Positions 46,102-54,057 of a stretch of DNA of 64,000 nt are shown one piece after another. Source of the stretch: Rhodopseudomonas sp. (GTDB lineage Bacteria > Pseudomonadota > Alphaproteobacteria > Rhizobiales > Xanthobacteraceae); assembly GCA_016124795.1 (NCBI GenBank), contig WGNB01000056.1:1-64000 (forward strand). The letters run 5' to 3'. Below the pieces are notes generated by a model. It was not told the DNA's origin. It saw nothing but the letters and a program-made list of their open reading frames with translations, and made no database searches. Within the stretch, counting starts at the first letter, position 1. Each line of letters begins with the position of its first letter. Made by a program: the position numbers and the translations under genes.

Positions 46102-46288
46102 CAATTGCGGAGGATTAGGCTCCAACGGGGTTGCAAGCAGCGCCGAATCGCTCTCTCAATGTAGAGTTTAACCGCTCGACCAGATTCTCGCGCCGAACGA
46201 ATCCCGGCCACGTTTGCTGGCCAGGCGCATGACTTTTGAGATCTGGATGGAAGCGCGCCGAATTCACGACGATGCCGAGGCTGAGGGA

Positions 46289-48589
46289 ATGTCTTACAGG
46301 AGCCAGCGTGTACGCCCTTTGGTGACGAACGGCTTTGCCGTTGAACTGCCGGACTTGATTGAAGTTCTGGTCCGAGACTTTCCTGACCCAAAAGAGTTCA
46401 AAGCCGAACGTGAACGCCTCGACGGTTACTGGTTTATTCATTGGGTCGGAGGAAAGCTGTATCACCTGCGCCTGAAGGCCGGAGGTCCAAACGTCGAAGG
46501 CGATCCGAAGTCGATACGCGTGAGCGAGTATGCTTGGTTGCTCCGTTCCCGCCTTGATGATGCAATCGGCGCGGCGTTGCCCAAATACAACCCCGTTCGC
46601 CAGCGCCCCTTTACGTTTCTTGCTCAGAGATCGGAACTTATCGCGCAGGCATCCCAGGCCGCGAAAATCTCTCATCCGCTGCTGCACCACTTTCGGGTTA
46701 CGCCGAAATTCGCGCTGAACAGCAAGACATATGAGCCCAGTGACGGAGCGTCGGCAGTCGGCGTTTTCGTCACCTTGGGCATGCGCTACGACATCGACGC
46801 GCCGCTGAGCGAACTTCAGGCGGCAGGCGTTTCCCTCGCTGGCATGTATGTCGTCAGGAAGGATCCGGCTCCGGGCGAGCGCAGGCTTGCCGGACGTATC
46901 CACGACATCAACGGAGGTCAGGTCCGCCTTTCTGAAGCATTCGGAGAGGACGCTATCGCGGAATCGGAATTGAAGCTTGAGGGCTCGAAGGAAAATTTTG
47001 CCGCATGTTTGAAGACGTTGCTCGGGCATCGTTACAAGACGCTCATGGATGCGCTTGAGAACGAAGAGACTGAGTTCACGTTGGGGCCTAGCTTCGATGA
47101 AAAAGTTGAGCAAATGGGCACCTTCCTGCGCAAGAGCCAAATTGAACTGGCCGCAGGCGTGAGTGCGAGGGTCGGGGACAGGATCGTTCTTCGCAACGAT
47201 TCACCCGAAGGCAGCAACATCCAAGTTGCGCCTCCGGTGGACTATGTCTTTGACCGTACAGGCTCGAAAAGCGACCAGTTTGCCTGGCCGGGGCTTTCGC
47301 AATATGGCCCTTACGACCGGACGACGTTCGCCAACAGATCGCCTCGAATCCTTGTCGCGTTTCCCGCATCGACCCGTGGGAAGGTGGAGGCATTCCTGAA
47401 GGCGTTCAGGGACGGAATGGGCGCGGGATATCGAGGTTTCTCGAAAGGCTTTCGTGACCTGTTTGGCCTTGCCAGCGTTGAATTCGTCATGTGCGAGGTG
47501 CCGCTGTCTGCGGACAAGTCGTCTGCGGAATCAGCTTACCGTTCGGCGATTGAAGCAAAGCTGGCGTCGGATAGCGACATTCATGCAGGCATCATTGTGC
47601 TGCTTGACGAACATGCATTCCTTCCCGGGCTTCAGAATCCTTACATTCGGACAAAATCGCTGCTTCTGACCTTGGGGATTCCCACGCAGGAAGTGCGGAT
47701 GTGGACGGTCAATCAACGGCCTGAAAGCCTGCAATACACGCTGCAAAATTTCTCTATTTCGCTTTATGCGAAGCTGAACGGGACGCCCTGGACGGTCAAT
47801 CAGGACAAGGCCATCAGTGATGAACTGGTTGTCGGAATGGGCTTTGCCGAACTGTCTGGAAGCCGTTTCACAAACCGCCAGCGATACGTCGGAATAACGA
47901 CCGTATTCAGCGGCGACGGCACTTATCTGCTTGGCAATGTGTCCAAGGAGTGTAGCTACGACAACTATGCCGACACCCTCCGGGAATCGATGTTGGCAAT
48001 CCTGAAGGAACTAAAAGCCCGGAATAACTGGCATCCGGGAGATACGGTGCGTGTAATCTTTCACGCCCACCGTCCGCTGAAGCGCGTTGATGTCGGAAAA
48101 ATCGTGTTTGCCTGTACGCGCGAAGTCGGCAGCGACCAAGATATCCAGATGGCCTTTGTAACCGTTTCGCACGACCACCCATTCTTCATTCTCGACCGTC
48201 AGGAGGTGGGCATCGATGTCAGGCGCGACAGTGACGTAAAGAAGGGTGTGTTCGCCCCGGCACGCGGCACAATCGCCAGATTGGGAAGGCTGACGCGGCT
48301 CCTGGCGGTGAATTCCGGAAAGCTCATCAAGCGCGCGAATACGCCGCTCCCCAAGCCTCTTCTCGTTTCGCTGCATCCGGATTCCACCTTCAAGGATGTC
48401 GATTATCTCGCGGAACAAGTGTTGAAATTCACCAGCCTGTCATGGAGGTCTACGCTGCCAGCGGGTACGCCGGTCACAATTTTCTATTCCGAGCGCATTG
48501 CTGAACTTCTCGGGCGTCTTCGGGATATTCCCGACTGGTCCGCGTCGGCGCTGGCCGTAAAACTCAAATGGAGCCGCTGGTTCTTGTGA
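46289..48589 (+). CDS. Long-B prokaryotic Argonaute, RsAgo-like, catalytically inactive
   Basis: About 766 residues, very like the remembered Rhodobacter sphaeroides Argonaute (RsAgo, 777 residues). Matching stretches are LVTNGFAVELPDLIEVLVRD, YWFIHWVGGKLYHLRLKAGG, the MID-domain KSLLLTLGIPTQEVRM and the C-terminal KLKWSRWFL. RsAgo binds short RNA guides and targets DNA of plasmids. The PIWI domain lacks the first catalytic Asp (ELVVGMGFAELSG), so cleavage is unlikely. The start at 46289 has GAGG 8 nt upstream; ATG 46229 is an alternative. It overlaps the nuclease gene downstream by 22 nt. Confidence 0.92.
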   Translation: MSYRSQRVRPLVTNGFAVELPDLIEVLVRDFPDPKEFKAERERLDGYWFIHWVGGKLYHLRLKAGGPNVEGDPKSIRVSEYAWLLRSRLDDAIGAALPKYNPVRQRPFTFLAQRSELIAQASQAAKISHPLLHHFRVTPKFALNSKTYEPSDGASAVGVFVTLGMRYDIDAPLSELQAAGVSLAGMYVVRKDPAPGERRLAGRIHDINGGQVRLSEAFGEDAIAESELKLEGSKENFAACLKTLLGHRYKTLMDALENEETEFTLGPSFDEKVEQMGTFLRKSQIELAAGVSARVGDRIVLRNDSPEGSNIQVAPPVDYVFDRTGSKSDQFAWPGLSQYGPYDRTTFANRSPRILVAFPASTRGKVEAFLKAFRDGMGAGYRGFSKGFRDLFGLASVEFVMCEVPLSADKSSAESAYRSAIEAKLASDSDIHAGIIVLLDEHAFLPGLQNPYIRTKSLLLTLGIPTQEVRMWTVNQRPESLQYTLQNFSISLYAKLNGTPWTVNQDKAISDELVVGMGFAELSGSRFTNRQRYVGITTVFSGDGTYLLGNVSKECSYDNYADTLRESMLAILKELKARNNWHPGDTVRVIFHAHRPLKRVDVGKIVFACTREVGSDQDIQMAFVTVSHDHPFFILDRQEVGIDVRRDSDVKKGVFAPARGTIARLGRLTRLLAVNSGKLIKRANTPLPKPLLVSLHPDSTFKDVDYLAEQVLKFTSLSWRSTLPAGTPVTIFYSERIAELLGRLRDIPDWSASALAVKLKWSRWFL

Positions 48590-49785
48590 CGGATCTCATC
48601 GCAACCATGCTCGCATCAGCGATGGACCACGCCCGCATGCGCTTGCGGACTGCCCAGGCGTGGCCTGACCCTGCGTCGGGTTTCGCGTTCCGGATACTGA
48701 CCAAGGCTGGCTACCCAAAGCCTGAATTCATGGATGCTCGGCCTGCAAAGCAAGATGCAAACCATTTCCGGCGCTCGCCCAATCTCGCTGCCTACGGTTA
48801 TGTCATCGACAAATGCGATGATGAAACCCGCGCCGCGTGGCTGGAGGGCATCGAGCACTTAAGAGGCCGGGAAATTTACCCGGCCGACCGTCAGTCTTTC
48901 ATCTTCAATCCCGTGGAAATTCTGGGTGTAACCGCTGGCCTTATGGCGTTGCCGGAGGCGAACGCCGAGGGGGACTGGCTTTCGGACACAATTATACGCG
49001 GCTTCAAGGCCGGTTACTTCCGGACTCCGCTGACAACAGCAGCCGCGCAAGCGGCGCTTCTTGCTCTCGCATCGTCAAAGTCTGGACAAATCCAACATCA
49101 ACCCTTGAACCTCGAATCCCTAAGCGGGACCGATTTGTTGTTGACCTCCGGCATTGAACTCGCTTTCGGAGGTGTGGTCGCGGAGCCGCTTAAGTTGGAA
49201 GAGCGCCTTATCAAAGCGGTGATTTCGCACCCGATCGCTATTAATGATGCCGCTGAAGCCGCCGCTATCGCAGTGATCGGCCAGCGCGTTGTCGACCGGC
49301 TCACTTTCGGCTCTTCTGAGACGAGTCCGGTGGAGCGGGTGATTGGCCTGTGGCGCCGCTTTCCGCTGTTTGTAGAGCGTCTGCAATCAAGGCAGCGGAG
49401 CCGGGCTGCCTTTGTTGTTAGCGACGAATATGACGTTCAGGATTTGCTGCATGCGATACTGCGGCTGCACTTCGACGATGTCCGGCCCGAAGAGCATACG
49501 CCGAGCTACGCGGGAAACAGTTCTCGCGTGGATTTCTTCCTGCCGCCGGAGCGTATTGTTGTTGAAGCTAAAATGACCCGGAAAAACCTTGGTCAGAAAG
49601 AAGTCGCGGACGAGCTAATTATTGATGCCGCACGGTACGCGCAGATGGATGGCGTTGACACTCTGATCTGTCTCGTTTTTGATCCTGAGAGGCGGTGCGC
49701 CAATCCGAAGACATTGGAAAACGATGTCGAGAGGTCAGGCGCGCGCTTAAAGGTTCGTGCGGTTGTGTGTCCACACGGGCTTTAA
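48568..49785 (+). CDS. PD-(D/E)xK nuclease paired with Argonaute (BPAN-like)
   Basis: A 405-residue protein whose C-terminal third is a restriction-like nuclease: Asp322 in SSRVDFFLP, Glu333 and Lys335 in IVVEAKMT, with a Gln/Lys-rich helix LGQKEVADELI after it. Residues 1-270 are helical and unassigned. The ATG lies 22 nt inside the Argonaute gene, so the two are coupled. Inactive long-B Argonautes are known to use such partner nucleases to destroy DNA and abort infection or plasmid entry. The nuclease residues appear intact. It is the last gene before attR. Confidence 0.87.
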   Translation: MEPLVLVTDLIATMLASAMDHARMRLRTAQAWPDPASGFAFRILTKAGYPKPEFMDARPAKQDANHFRRSPNLAAYGYVIDKCDDETRAAWLEGIEHLRGREIYPADRQSFIFNPVEILGVTAGLMALPEANAEGDWLSDTIIRGFKAGYFRTPLTTAAAQAALLALASSKSGQIQHQPLNLESLSGTDLLLTSGIELAFGGVVAEPLKLEERLIKAVISHPIAINDAAEAAAIAVIGQRVVDRLTFGSSETSPVERVIGLWRRFPLFVERLQSRQRSRAAFVVSDEYDVQDLLHAILRLHFDDVRPEEHTPSYAGNSSRVDFFLPPERIVVEAKMTRKNLGQKEVADELIIDAARYAQMDGVDTLICLVFDPERRCANPKTLENDVERSGARLKVRAVVCPHGL

Positions 49786-49949
49786 GCCCGCGCCTTAGGA
49801 TGGCTCGACAACGAAGCTTTAAGCTTGCGGGCGCAGGATGGTTGGAATCGCACCGCAATATGGGCGATTTTTCCACATTTTCTTACACATAGGATTTAGA
49901 AAATCAGAAATATTATTTAGTATCAATATCTTGTATGTTCTTGCATTTT

Positions 49950-49959
49950 ACTTAAAATC
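49950..49959. repeat. attR core
   Basis: ACTTAAAATC, identical to attL. To the left is AT-rich element DNA (ending TTGCATTTT), to the right the host anticodon-stem arm and the rest of the tRNA. Confidence 0.9.
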
Positions 49960-50005
49960 CGTTGGGGGTAACCCCGTGAGGGTTCGATTCCCTCCGTTCG
50001 CACCA
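49950..50005 (+). pseudogene. tRNA-Leu(UAA), 3' half, cut by element insertion
   Basis: This carries the anticodon loop end, stem arm TCCGT, variable arm GGGGGTAACCCCG, T-arm GAGGG-TTCGATT-CCCTC, acceptor strand CGTTCGC and encoded ACCA. The acceptor strand pairs perfectly with GCGAACG at 20067. No tRNA 5' sequence precedes it and no promoter was noticed, so it should be silent. Confidence 0.93.
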
Positions 50006-50048
50006 AGCCTTAAATTCATCGTATTTAGATTATCGTCGATCGATTATT

Positions 50049-50861
50049 GTGATCGTGGAAGCGGCCGATGCTGGCACGACCGCGCGAGAGTATGCTGGGT
50101 TCGACGACATGCCGCTCGCGGTCGTGGCGGATGTCAGCACGATGACGCCCAACCTCTATTTCGTGCATGCTGATCATCTCAACCGCCCATTCATGATGAC
50201 GCATGGGGCAAAGAACGTGGTCTGGTCGGCGACTTATTGGCCGTTCGGCGAGGTTTCGTCGATCAGCGGGTCAGCGTCGAATAATCTTCGGTTCCCGGGG
50301 CAGTATTTCCAGATCGAGTCGGGGTTGCACTACAATTGGTACCGGCAATACGATCCGACGCTGGGGCGCTACACGCAGCCGGACCCGTTAGGGTTTGTCG
50401 ACGGGCCGAGTATCTACGCCTACGCCAGGTCAGGGCCGACTCAATATGTAGATCCAGATGGGCGATTTCTTCCGGTGCTTTTGGGGGTCGCTGGTGGATT
50501 GCTATTGGAGTTTGCGGCGGATTATATTGAACAGCATAACTGCTCCTGCGGCGGAGACGGCTCGTCAACGGTAAACTATGCCGTTGCGGCGGCGACTGGA
50601 GGCATTCTTGGAGATGTTGCCGACCCGCTTCCATATCCCGGTACAGGCCTCGGCGGTGCGAGCGAAATCACATCGCGCCTTTCTTCGTCGTTGTCGCGGG
50701 CTCTCCCCTCGCTGGGGCGAAATGTCTGGGCCCCGACATTACTACGTCCTTTCGGCGCTTCGGCGAATCTCGGCCGAATTATTGGACGCTGGAGTCCGGT
50801 CCTTGCTTTTGGCTATGCTGCATACGATGTCTACAGAATAGGTAGATGTCTTTCCCAATGA
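50049..50861 (+). CDS. RHS-repeat core with C-terminal toxin-like tip (5' truncated)
   Basis: A 270-residue fragment of an RHS protein. Residues 1-125 are the conserved RHS-associated core: NLYFVHADHLNRPFMM, NNLRFPGQYFQIESGLHYNWYRQYDPTLGRYTQPDPLGFVDGPSIYAYA. The variable tip follows, with a hydrophobic stretch PVLLGVAGGLLLEFAA and GNVWAPTLLRPFG-like sequence. Upstream RHS repeats are absent: similarity starts only about 50 nt after the tRNA end, and the frame opens at a GTG. It is thus an orphan C-terminal cassette. The next gene is its probable immunity gene. Confidence 0.75.
   Translation: MIVEAADAGTTAREYAGFDDMPLAVVADVSTMTPNLYFVHADHLNRPFMMTHGAKNVVWSATYWPFGEVSSISGSASNNLRFPGQYFQIESGLHYNWYRQYDPTLGRYTQPDPLGFVDGPSIYAYARSGPTQYVDPDGRFLPVLLGVAGGLLLEFAADYIEQHNCSCGGDGSSTVNYAVAAATGGILGDVADPLPYPGTGLGGASEITSRLSSSLSRALPSLGRNVWAPTLLRPFGASANLGRIIGRWSPVLAFGYAAYDVYRIGRCLSQ
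50088..50426 (+). repeat. RHS core direct repeat, copy 1
   Basis: 339 nt coding REYAGFDDMPLAVV to the core end IYAYA. Copy 2 at 51519-51857 has the same length and is largely identical by eye. Such repeats permit exchange of toxin tips by recombination. Confidence 0.8.
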
Positions 50862-51205
50862 GCAGCTCAAGCAACAACGAACAAAAAGTCATCTCGTGGA
50901 TCGCCGACTGGCGTCGGGTGTCGCCGGCGAAGCTGTCAATGAACACGTGCGTTAACTGTGGACTCCTTTCTGGACTCGGTATTGATGGCGCTGATGCAAT
51001 TGAACTGGTAAGAAATTTGTCGGAAAAATCGGGTCTTCCGTTTGACGACTTTCAGTTTGATCGTTACTTCGGTCCTGAGCTAAGCCTAGCCTCAATTGTT
51101 TTTCACCCAAGGGTTTTGTTGGGGCGAAGACGGCTCAGTAAACTGAGGATAAGAGATATTGTGGAGTATATGAACGCAAAGGCTAATGATCTGCCACCGT
51201 TGTAG
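50846..51205 (+). CDS. DUF1493-like protein, probable immunity for RHS tip 1
   Basis: A protein of about 119 residues. The central LGIDGADAIELVRNLSEKSG, FDDFQFDRYFGPE fits the DUF1493 pattern, an acyl-carrier-like fold found among immunity genes. It overlaps the end of the RHS frame: one ATG is at 50846, and a second at 50858 forms an ATGA overlap with the RHS stop and could be the true start. Placement directly after a toxin tip supports the immunity role. Its base composition is AT-richer than the host's. Confidence 0.65.
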   Translation: MSFPMSSSSNNEQKVISWIADWRRVSPAKLSMNTCVNCGLLSGLGIDGADAIELVRNLSEKSGLPFDDFQFDRYFGPELSLASIVFHPRVLLGRRRLSKLRIRDIVEYMNAKANDLPPL

Positions 51206-51307
51206 CGCTAGAAACGAATGTTGGGCCTGATAAACGAATGGTGGCAGGGACCACTGTCTAGGCGTTTTATTTCTGTAAGTTGGTCGATAAATTGTTTTTA
51301 GGTTCAT

Positions 51308-52238
51308 GCAGCCGACACCCGCGGCAGCACGACCTACAATTACAGCGACAACAATCGGAGCCGGCTCGACGGTGACCGCCGACTACACTTATGACGGCCT
51401 GGAGCGGCTGGCGATCCGCACGACGCAGAACATCGCGGCGGCGGGAACAACGCATTATGTCTATGACCTTGCCGGTCATCTCATCGCAGAAGCGACCGGC
51501 ACCGGCACGGCCGTGCGGGAATATGTATAGTTTGATGACATGCCGCTGGCGGTGGTGGCGGATGTCGGCACGATGACGCCTAACCTCTATTTCGTGCATG
51601 CTGATCATCTCAACCGCCCATTCATGATGACGGATGGGTCAAAGAACGTGGTCTGGTCGGCGACCTACTGGCCTTTCGGTGAGGTTTCGTCGATCACCGG
51701 CTCGGCCTCAAATAATCTGCGCTTCCCTGGGCAATATTTCCAGATCGAGCCGGGGCTACACTACAACTGGTACCGGCACTACGATCCGACGCTCGGGCGC
51801 TACACGCAGCCCGACCCGCTCGGGTTCGTCGATGGGCCGAGTATATATGCTTATGCGGAACTATCTCCCATAATGTATACTGACCGCTTTGGGCTCACTT
51901 TAACGGTTGGAATTGATAATAATCCATCATCGTCTTGTCTCCAGTCGATGCCTTCGTACCCAGAAGCACGAGCTCCGGCGGTGTCAATCCAAGTGGGCGA
52001 AACTGAGGCGCACCTTCAGCTTGCACAAGCGACCTTCAAGCATGGCGGTCGGCATGTGCCTAGCATGATCGTCCCAGGCCTAGAGGACTCCATCATAAAC
52101 GCACTGCCTCCCACGCTTCCACTAGGGATCGGCGGTACGGGCATTCTCCACTATGGTGGAACTGCCTATCAATTTAGATATTTTGGTTTAGGGAACGGTA
52201 TTAGTGTTGGAACATATTTCCCACTGAAATATGGGTGA
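51308..52238 (+). pseudogene. Second RHS core/tip, broken by frameshift and stop
   Basis: RHS sequence TTYNYSDNNR is read in one frame at about 51308-51358. It continues as TADYTYDGLERLAIRTTQ in another frame, which shows a frameshift near 51357. A TAG at 51528-51530 then falls in REYV*FDDMPLAV, where a Trp codon TGG would be expected. Beyond it the frame is open to 52238: an intact core (NLYFVHADHLNRPF to IYAYAE) and a distinct tip ending SVGTYFPLKYG. An ATG at 51540 could still permit translation of the tip with a short core. Confidence 0.72.
51519..51857 (+). repeat. RHS core direct repeat, copy 2
   Basis: Partner of 50088-50426, same length. It includes the in-frame TAG stop at 51528. 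Confidence 0.8.
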
Positions 52239-52621
52239 CGATTATGGTGCGCAGCATCACCGAAAAAGAAGAAAAGCTTGTTCTTAAGCTGGTTGGACCG
52301 AACTTCTCGGAGATCGATGTAGTTCTTGAGCAGTTAAAGAGCTGTCGCATACAAGAATTGGGTGATGGCATCACCGAGTTTTTGCCGTTCAAATCACGCA
52401 AATTGGAAACGACCAGAACTGTACTTGGTGAGGGGAGTTACCGTGATCCGGATGATTGTCCCGTTATATTAACTCTTTTGCAGAAGGACGGTTACCTTTG
52501 GAGGCTCGACATGTCACGGGCCGATGGCCAGCAAATCCAGTCGCCGCCGGTAATTGATTCGATAATGGCGCTCGGGTTCGGTGAAGGCCTTTCGCTGGAG
52601 AGTGATAAATTATGGCCCTAA
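52235..52621 (+). CDS. Probable immunity protein for RHS tip 2
   Basis: A 128-residue acidic protein (MTIMVRSITEKEEKLVLKLVGP...). It starts with GTG in a GTGA overlap with the stop of the broken RHS frame, the usual toxin/immunity arrangement. Segments CRIQELGDGITEFLPF and YLWRLDMSRADGQQI resemble small RHS immunity proteins of the DUF6984 sort, but this is not certain. It remains open and intact although its toxin gene is damaged. Confidence 0.65.
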   Translation: MTIMVRSITEKEEKLVLKLVGPNFSEIDVVLEQLKSCRIQELGDGITEFLPFKSRKLETTRTVLGEGSYRDPDDCPVILTLLQKDGYLWRLDMSRADGQQIQSPPVIDSIMALGFGEGLSLESDKLWP

Positions 52622-52706
52622 ATGGATTTTGGTGCCGCGGTGATAACGGCGACCCAGCTCCAGCCGTGCTTTGTCTTTTGAGCCGCGGAGTGGCGTAAGC
52701 GCGTAG

Positions 52707-52732
52707 GGCGGATTAGCGAAGCGTAATCCGCC
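52707..52732. repeat. Palindromic intergenic repeat
   Basis: GGCGGATTA, 8 nt, TAATCCGCC: a perfect 9-bp stem of the widespread AGCGAAGCGTAATCCGCC type. It may work as a terminator for the immunity gene at 52235. Confidence 0.65.
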
Positions 52733-52821
52733 GTTTCTTTTCGATGAAAGCGGTGTCGTGTCTAGCCCCCATGTTTAGTGCCGGTGATCTGGCTTTTCAC
52801 TAAGATGGTTTCGGGGACCGG

Positions 52822-53140
52822 CGGTCGCATGGCGAGTGCAATGAAGAGGCTCTGGCCAGGCTCATTGGAGCGCGACTGAACTCAGTTCAATTCATTCGAA
52901 ATTACTTAATATTAGGGTTCGACGAAAAGGGTGCCCTGACGACGCTTGTCTGGCCTGAAATACTTTTTGAAGAAAAAGCTATGAAGTTCGGGACGCAGGG
53001 GTACAGAGACAAACTTTGCTCTTTAATTGAGGAGGTCGTAAAGAGCGTCACTATAGAGGTAGACGAGAAAATCAATATCGATTTTGAGAATGGCATTGAG
53101 CTGCGCATACCTTTAGCGGCGTACAAGGCGCCGCGAGAAA
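52822..53140 (+). pseudogene. Remnant of a third immunity-like gene
   Basis: An open frame reads EEALARLIGARLNSVQFIRN, ...LGFDEKGALTTLVWPEILFEEKAMKFG... and ends near NGIELRIPL. The composition and style are those of orphan RHS immunity proteins, AT-richer than the host. No ATG with a ribosome-binding site stands at the head, and the 3' end runs into unrelated GC-rich sequence. I take it as a decayed cassette. The rest of 52622-53194 shows no gene. Confidence 0.4.
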
Positions 53141-53194
53141 GGGCCGTTCTCGCCGCGCGGTTGCGTCGCGCCGGCAGTCCAGCGACAAAAGCGA

Positions 53195-54046
53195 CTACGC
53201 TTCGATCATGCCGATCAGCTCACGGCCCAGCGTGCCGGTCGGGCTGCCGAGCGTTTCGACGATTTCGAAATGATTATAGTGCGGCAGCGCAACCGTCCTG
53301 ACCGTCTTGCCGGCCTGGCGTGCGGCCTCGCCGTAGGCGTGGGCTTGCCGCTGAAATTCCGGCGACTCCTTGCCGCCGACAGCGACGATTACGCTGGCCG
53401 ATAGCGCGGCGACGTTATGAATCGGGCTGGCGGCGCGCACGATGGTGTCGTCCAGCTTGACATGACTTGCCCGCGACGTGCGCCGCAGCGGCGCGAGATC
53501 GTAAATGCCGCTGACGAGAAGGCCGCCCTTGATCGGGGCTTGCGGCAGTCCATGTTCCTGCCAATGCGTCGATAGCGCCATGGCGGCCAGATGCGCGCCG
53601 GACGAATGTCCGACCAGATGGATTTTCGCGCGGTCGCCGCCGAACCGATGGCAGTTCGAATAGGTCCAGGCCACTGCGCGCCTGACCTGGTCGATCGGAA
53701 CCGAAAGCTCGCCGTCGGCGTCGGTGATGGTCGAGAAGTCGACCGAGACATAATGGATGCCGCGCGCCAGCAGCGTCTCGGCCGGAAAGGCGTAATCGCG
53801 TGCGGCACCGCCGCGCCAGCCGCCGCCATGTATGAAGACAACGACGGGGGCATTGTCGGCGCTGGCGCGGAAAGCTTCGACAGTCTCCGTCGCGCCCGGC
53901 CCGTAGGCGAAACGTTGCGGCGCGCCGATCGATGTCCGCGCCGTCTCGCTCAGCCACGCATAGCGGGCCAGAACCTCCGCCATATTGGCAGCCCATTGGG
54001 CCTGATCGTAGGCGATCTCGGTTTCCTGATCGATGGCGTTCGTCAT
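53195..54046 (-). CDS. Alpha/beta-hydrolase (esterase)
   Basis: A 283-residue hydrolase of the carboxylesterase/kynurenine-formamidase-like type. The oxyanion motif is VFIHGGGW (about 73-80), the nucleophile elbow is GHSSG (Ser about 151) and the C-terminal catalytic His lies in LPHYNHFEIVE. The ATG at 54046 is chosen; the upstream extension to 54187 lies mainly inside the preceding gene. It follows the LLM oxidoreductase gene by 11 nt, so they are cotranscribed. The substrate is unknown. Confidence 0.87.
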   Translation of the reverse strand: MTNAIDQETEIAYDQAQWAANMAEVLARYAWLSETARTSIGAPQRFAYGPGATETVEAFRASADNAPVVVFIHGGGWRGGAARDYAFPAETLLARGIHYVSVDFSTITDADGELSVPIDQVRRAVAWTYSNCHRFGGDRAKIHLVGHSSGAHLAAMALSTHWQEHGLPQAPIKGGLLVSGIYDLAPLRRTSRASHVKLDDTIVRAASPIHNVAALSASVIVAVGGKESPEFQRQAHAYGEAARQAGKTVRTVALPHYNHFEIVETLGSPTGTLGRELIGMIEA

Positions 54047-54057
54047 GATTTGGACTT

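Larger units (their letters stand above)
20098..49959 (+). mobile_element. Integrative mobilizable element in the tRNA-Leu anticodon loop
   Basis: The element is bounded by the direct repeat ACTTAAAATC at 20098-20107 and 49950-49959, about 29.85 kb apart. Its first gene is a tyrosine integrase and its second a replacement tRNA-Leu(UAA) with a group I intron. Mobilization genes (mobC, relaxase, coupling protein) are present but no VirB channel genes, so it should depend on a helper for transfer. Cargo includes Wadjet, AbiE, Hachiman and an Argonaute-nuclease pair. Flanking the right core it is clearly AT-rich (about 49.86-49.95 kb), unlike the GC-rich host. Confidence 0.93.

Noticed and set aside
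46115-47140. 341-codon minus frame over the Argonaute gene
   Set aside because: Shadow of the Argonaute coding sequence, which matches a known family along its length.
20098-49959. Prophage as identity of the element
   Set aside because: No capsid, portal, terminase or lysis genes were seen; the S74 protein is signal-peptide-bearing and stands alone, while relaxase, MobC and coupling protein are present.
20098-49959. Self-transmissible conjugative element
   Set aside because: No VirB/Tra channel genes (VirB4, VirB6, VirB8-11) were found between the att cores, so mobilizable is the better term.
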